Source of the DNA: Sipunculus nudus
Taxonomy: Eukaryota; Annelida; Sipuncula; Golfingiida; Sipunculidae
Direction of reading: 5' to 3'
Length of the DNA stretch: 64,000 nt
Assembly: GCA_026874595.1 (NCBI GenBank)
Contig: CM049311.1
Coordinates: 36,687,176-36,751,175 of the forward strand
How positions within the stretch are numbered: the stretch's first letter is position 1; every line of letters starts with the position of its first letter. Positions 63,582 through 64,000 of this stretch are shown one piece after another. The notes below the pieces were generated by a model. The model did no database searches. It saw only the letters and a program-made list of their open reading frames with translations, and was not told the DNA's origin. Made by a program: the position numbers and the translations under genes.

Positions 63582-63846
63582 AAAACGTTTTGTTTCAGCG
63601 CTATATGGTCACATGACGCCTAACGTCCACGTGTTTATTATATGTGTATGGGCCGCTATAATATCATAAACATATTTACAACATTGCTGAAAGTCAGAAG
63701 TACAAGAGTATAGAACAAAATATTTGAAGATAAAAAAATTAAGGGGAAAGCCCTATACTTTATAACACTATGTATATTTAATATGAAGTATATCTGCCAT
63801 ACATTAACCGCCACGTGACGATATAGCGCTAAAACAAGACTTTTTC

Positions 63847-64000
63847 AGTAAGTTTGAGGGCAGGGTGACTTGTTTCGGCAAGGAATACAGCGGAATGACG
63901 CTTTTTAATTTTTGCTGATACTATGTTTTTGACCGGGTTCCGCCGCCGCCGCCGCCGCCGCCGCCGCTGTATTCGTTTCCGGAGAACTCCTCTGAGACTA
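63847..64000. repeat. Start of a further unit, internally deleted
   Basis: 63847-63904 matches the start of copy 5 (53171-53226). It then switches directly to sequence matching 26540-26600, the left end of the GGTGGCGCCACC element, with (CCG)9 at 63940-63966, the longest CCG run of the window. The window ends here. Confidence 0.8.

Larger units (their letters stand above)
53171..63846. repeat. Large tandem unit, copy 5 (10.7 kb)
   Basis: It starts within the anchor block, whose first part (CCTGTCAGGG...) is lost. It holds a full SINE with perfect target duplication (53923-54292), a left-truncated GGTGGCGCCACC element (56131-56899), an 8-unit minisatellite (57691), the second SINE (59.74) and a unique 2.5-kb VNTR element (61032-63581). 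Deletions remove the TCTCGAGA cluster (junction near 56130) and about 1 kb near 60895-60925. Confidence 0.9.

Overview
This is eukaryotic, AT-rich, essentially gene-free DNA. No reading frame in 64 kb exceeds about 126 codons, and the longest ones lie inside tandem repeats. There is no operon-like organisation, but there are many (AT)n tracts, homopolymers, tRNA-derived SINEs, inverted-repeat elements and minisatellites. The mix of tRNA-type SINEs and elements built from a hairpin, a tetranucleotide microsatellite and an internal tandem core resembles the 'pearl'/Helentron-like elements described in bivalves. A mollusc or other lophotrochozoan is therefore my best guess, but this is inference and not proven by the sequence.

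Layout. Bases 1-13.5 kb are mostly single-copy with scattered elements: a possible solo LTR or small transcription unit between two (AT)n tracts (about 3.6-4.36 kb), a tRNA-SINE (about 5.0-5.2 kb), a long hairpin (7.92 kb), an inverted-repeat element (9.86-10.1 kb), a hairpin-headed dispersed repeat (10.38-10.71 kb, partly repeated at 12.4 kb) and a hAT-like inverted-repeat element (11.11-12.08 kb). From about 13.5 kb to the window end the sequence is a tandem array of one complex unit of about 9.0-10.7 kb. There is a diverged, rearranged partial copy (about 12.8-15.35 kb), five copies (15355-24447, 24448-33677, 33678-44137, 44138-53170, 53171-63846), and the start of a further, internally deleted copy to 64000.

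Each unit carries the same ordered landmarks: a conserved single-copy block with a TATA-like site, a GT/poly-G tract, a SINE insertion site, a TCTCGAGA palindrome cluster, the site of a GGTGGCGCCACC-bearing tandem-array element (absent from copy 1), a roughly 30-bp minisatellite whose copy number differs between units (3, 6, 7, 9, 8), a second SINE, and a variable region that in copies 1 and 3 holds a terminal-inverted-repeat element. Units differ by clean insertions and deletions. A SINE with a 12-bp target duplication is in copies 2, 4 and 5 only. A hairpin/microsatellite/140-bp-repeat element is only in copy 3. A 2.5-kb element with seven repeats of about 339 bp is only in copy 5. These events show the units are not related by simple serial duplication, and near-identity switches partner along the unit.

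No protein-coding gene can be supported. A few short frames stay open across unit copies, but the differences between copies are mostly amino-acid changing, so they look like drifting sequence. The most interesting content is structural: the large tandem array, and three unrelated tandem-core elements. All three carry a hairpin at or near one end, and two of them independently carry the palindrome GGTGGCGCCACC.
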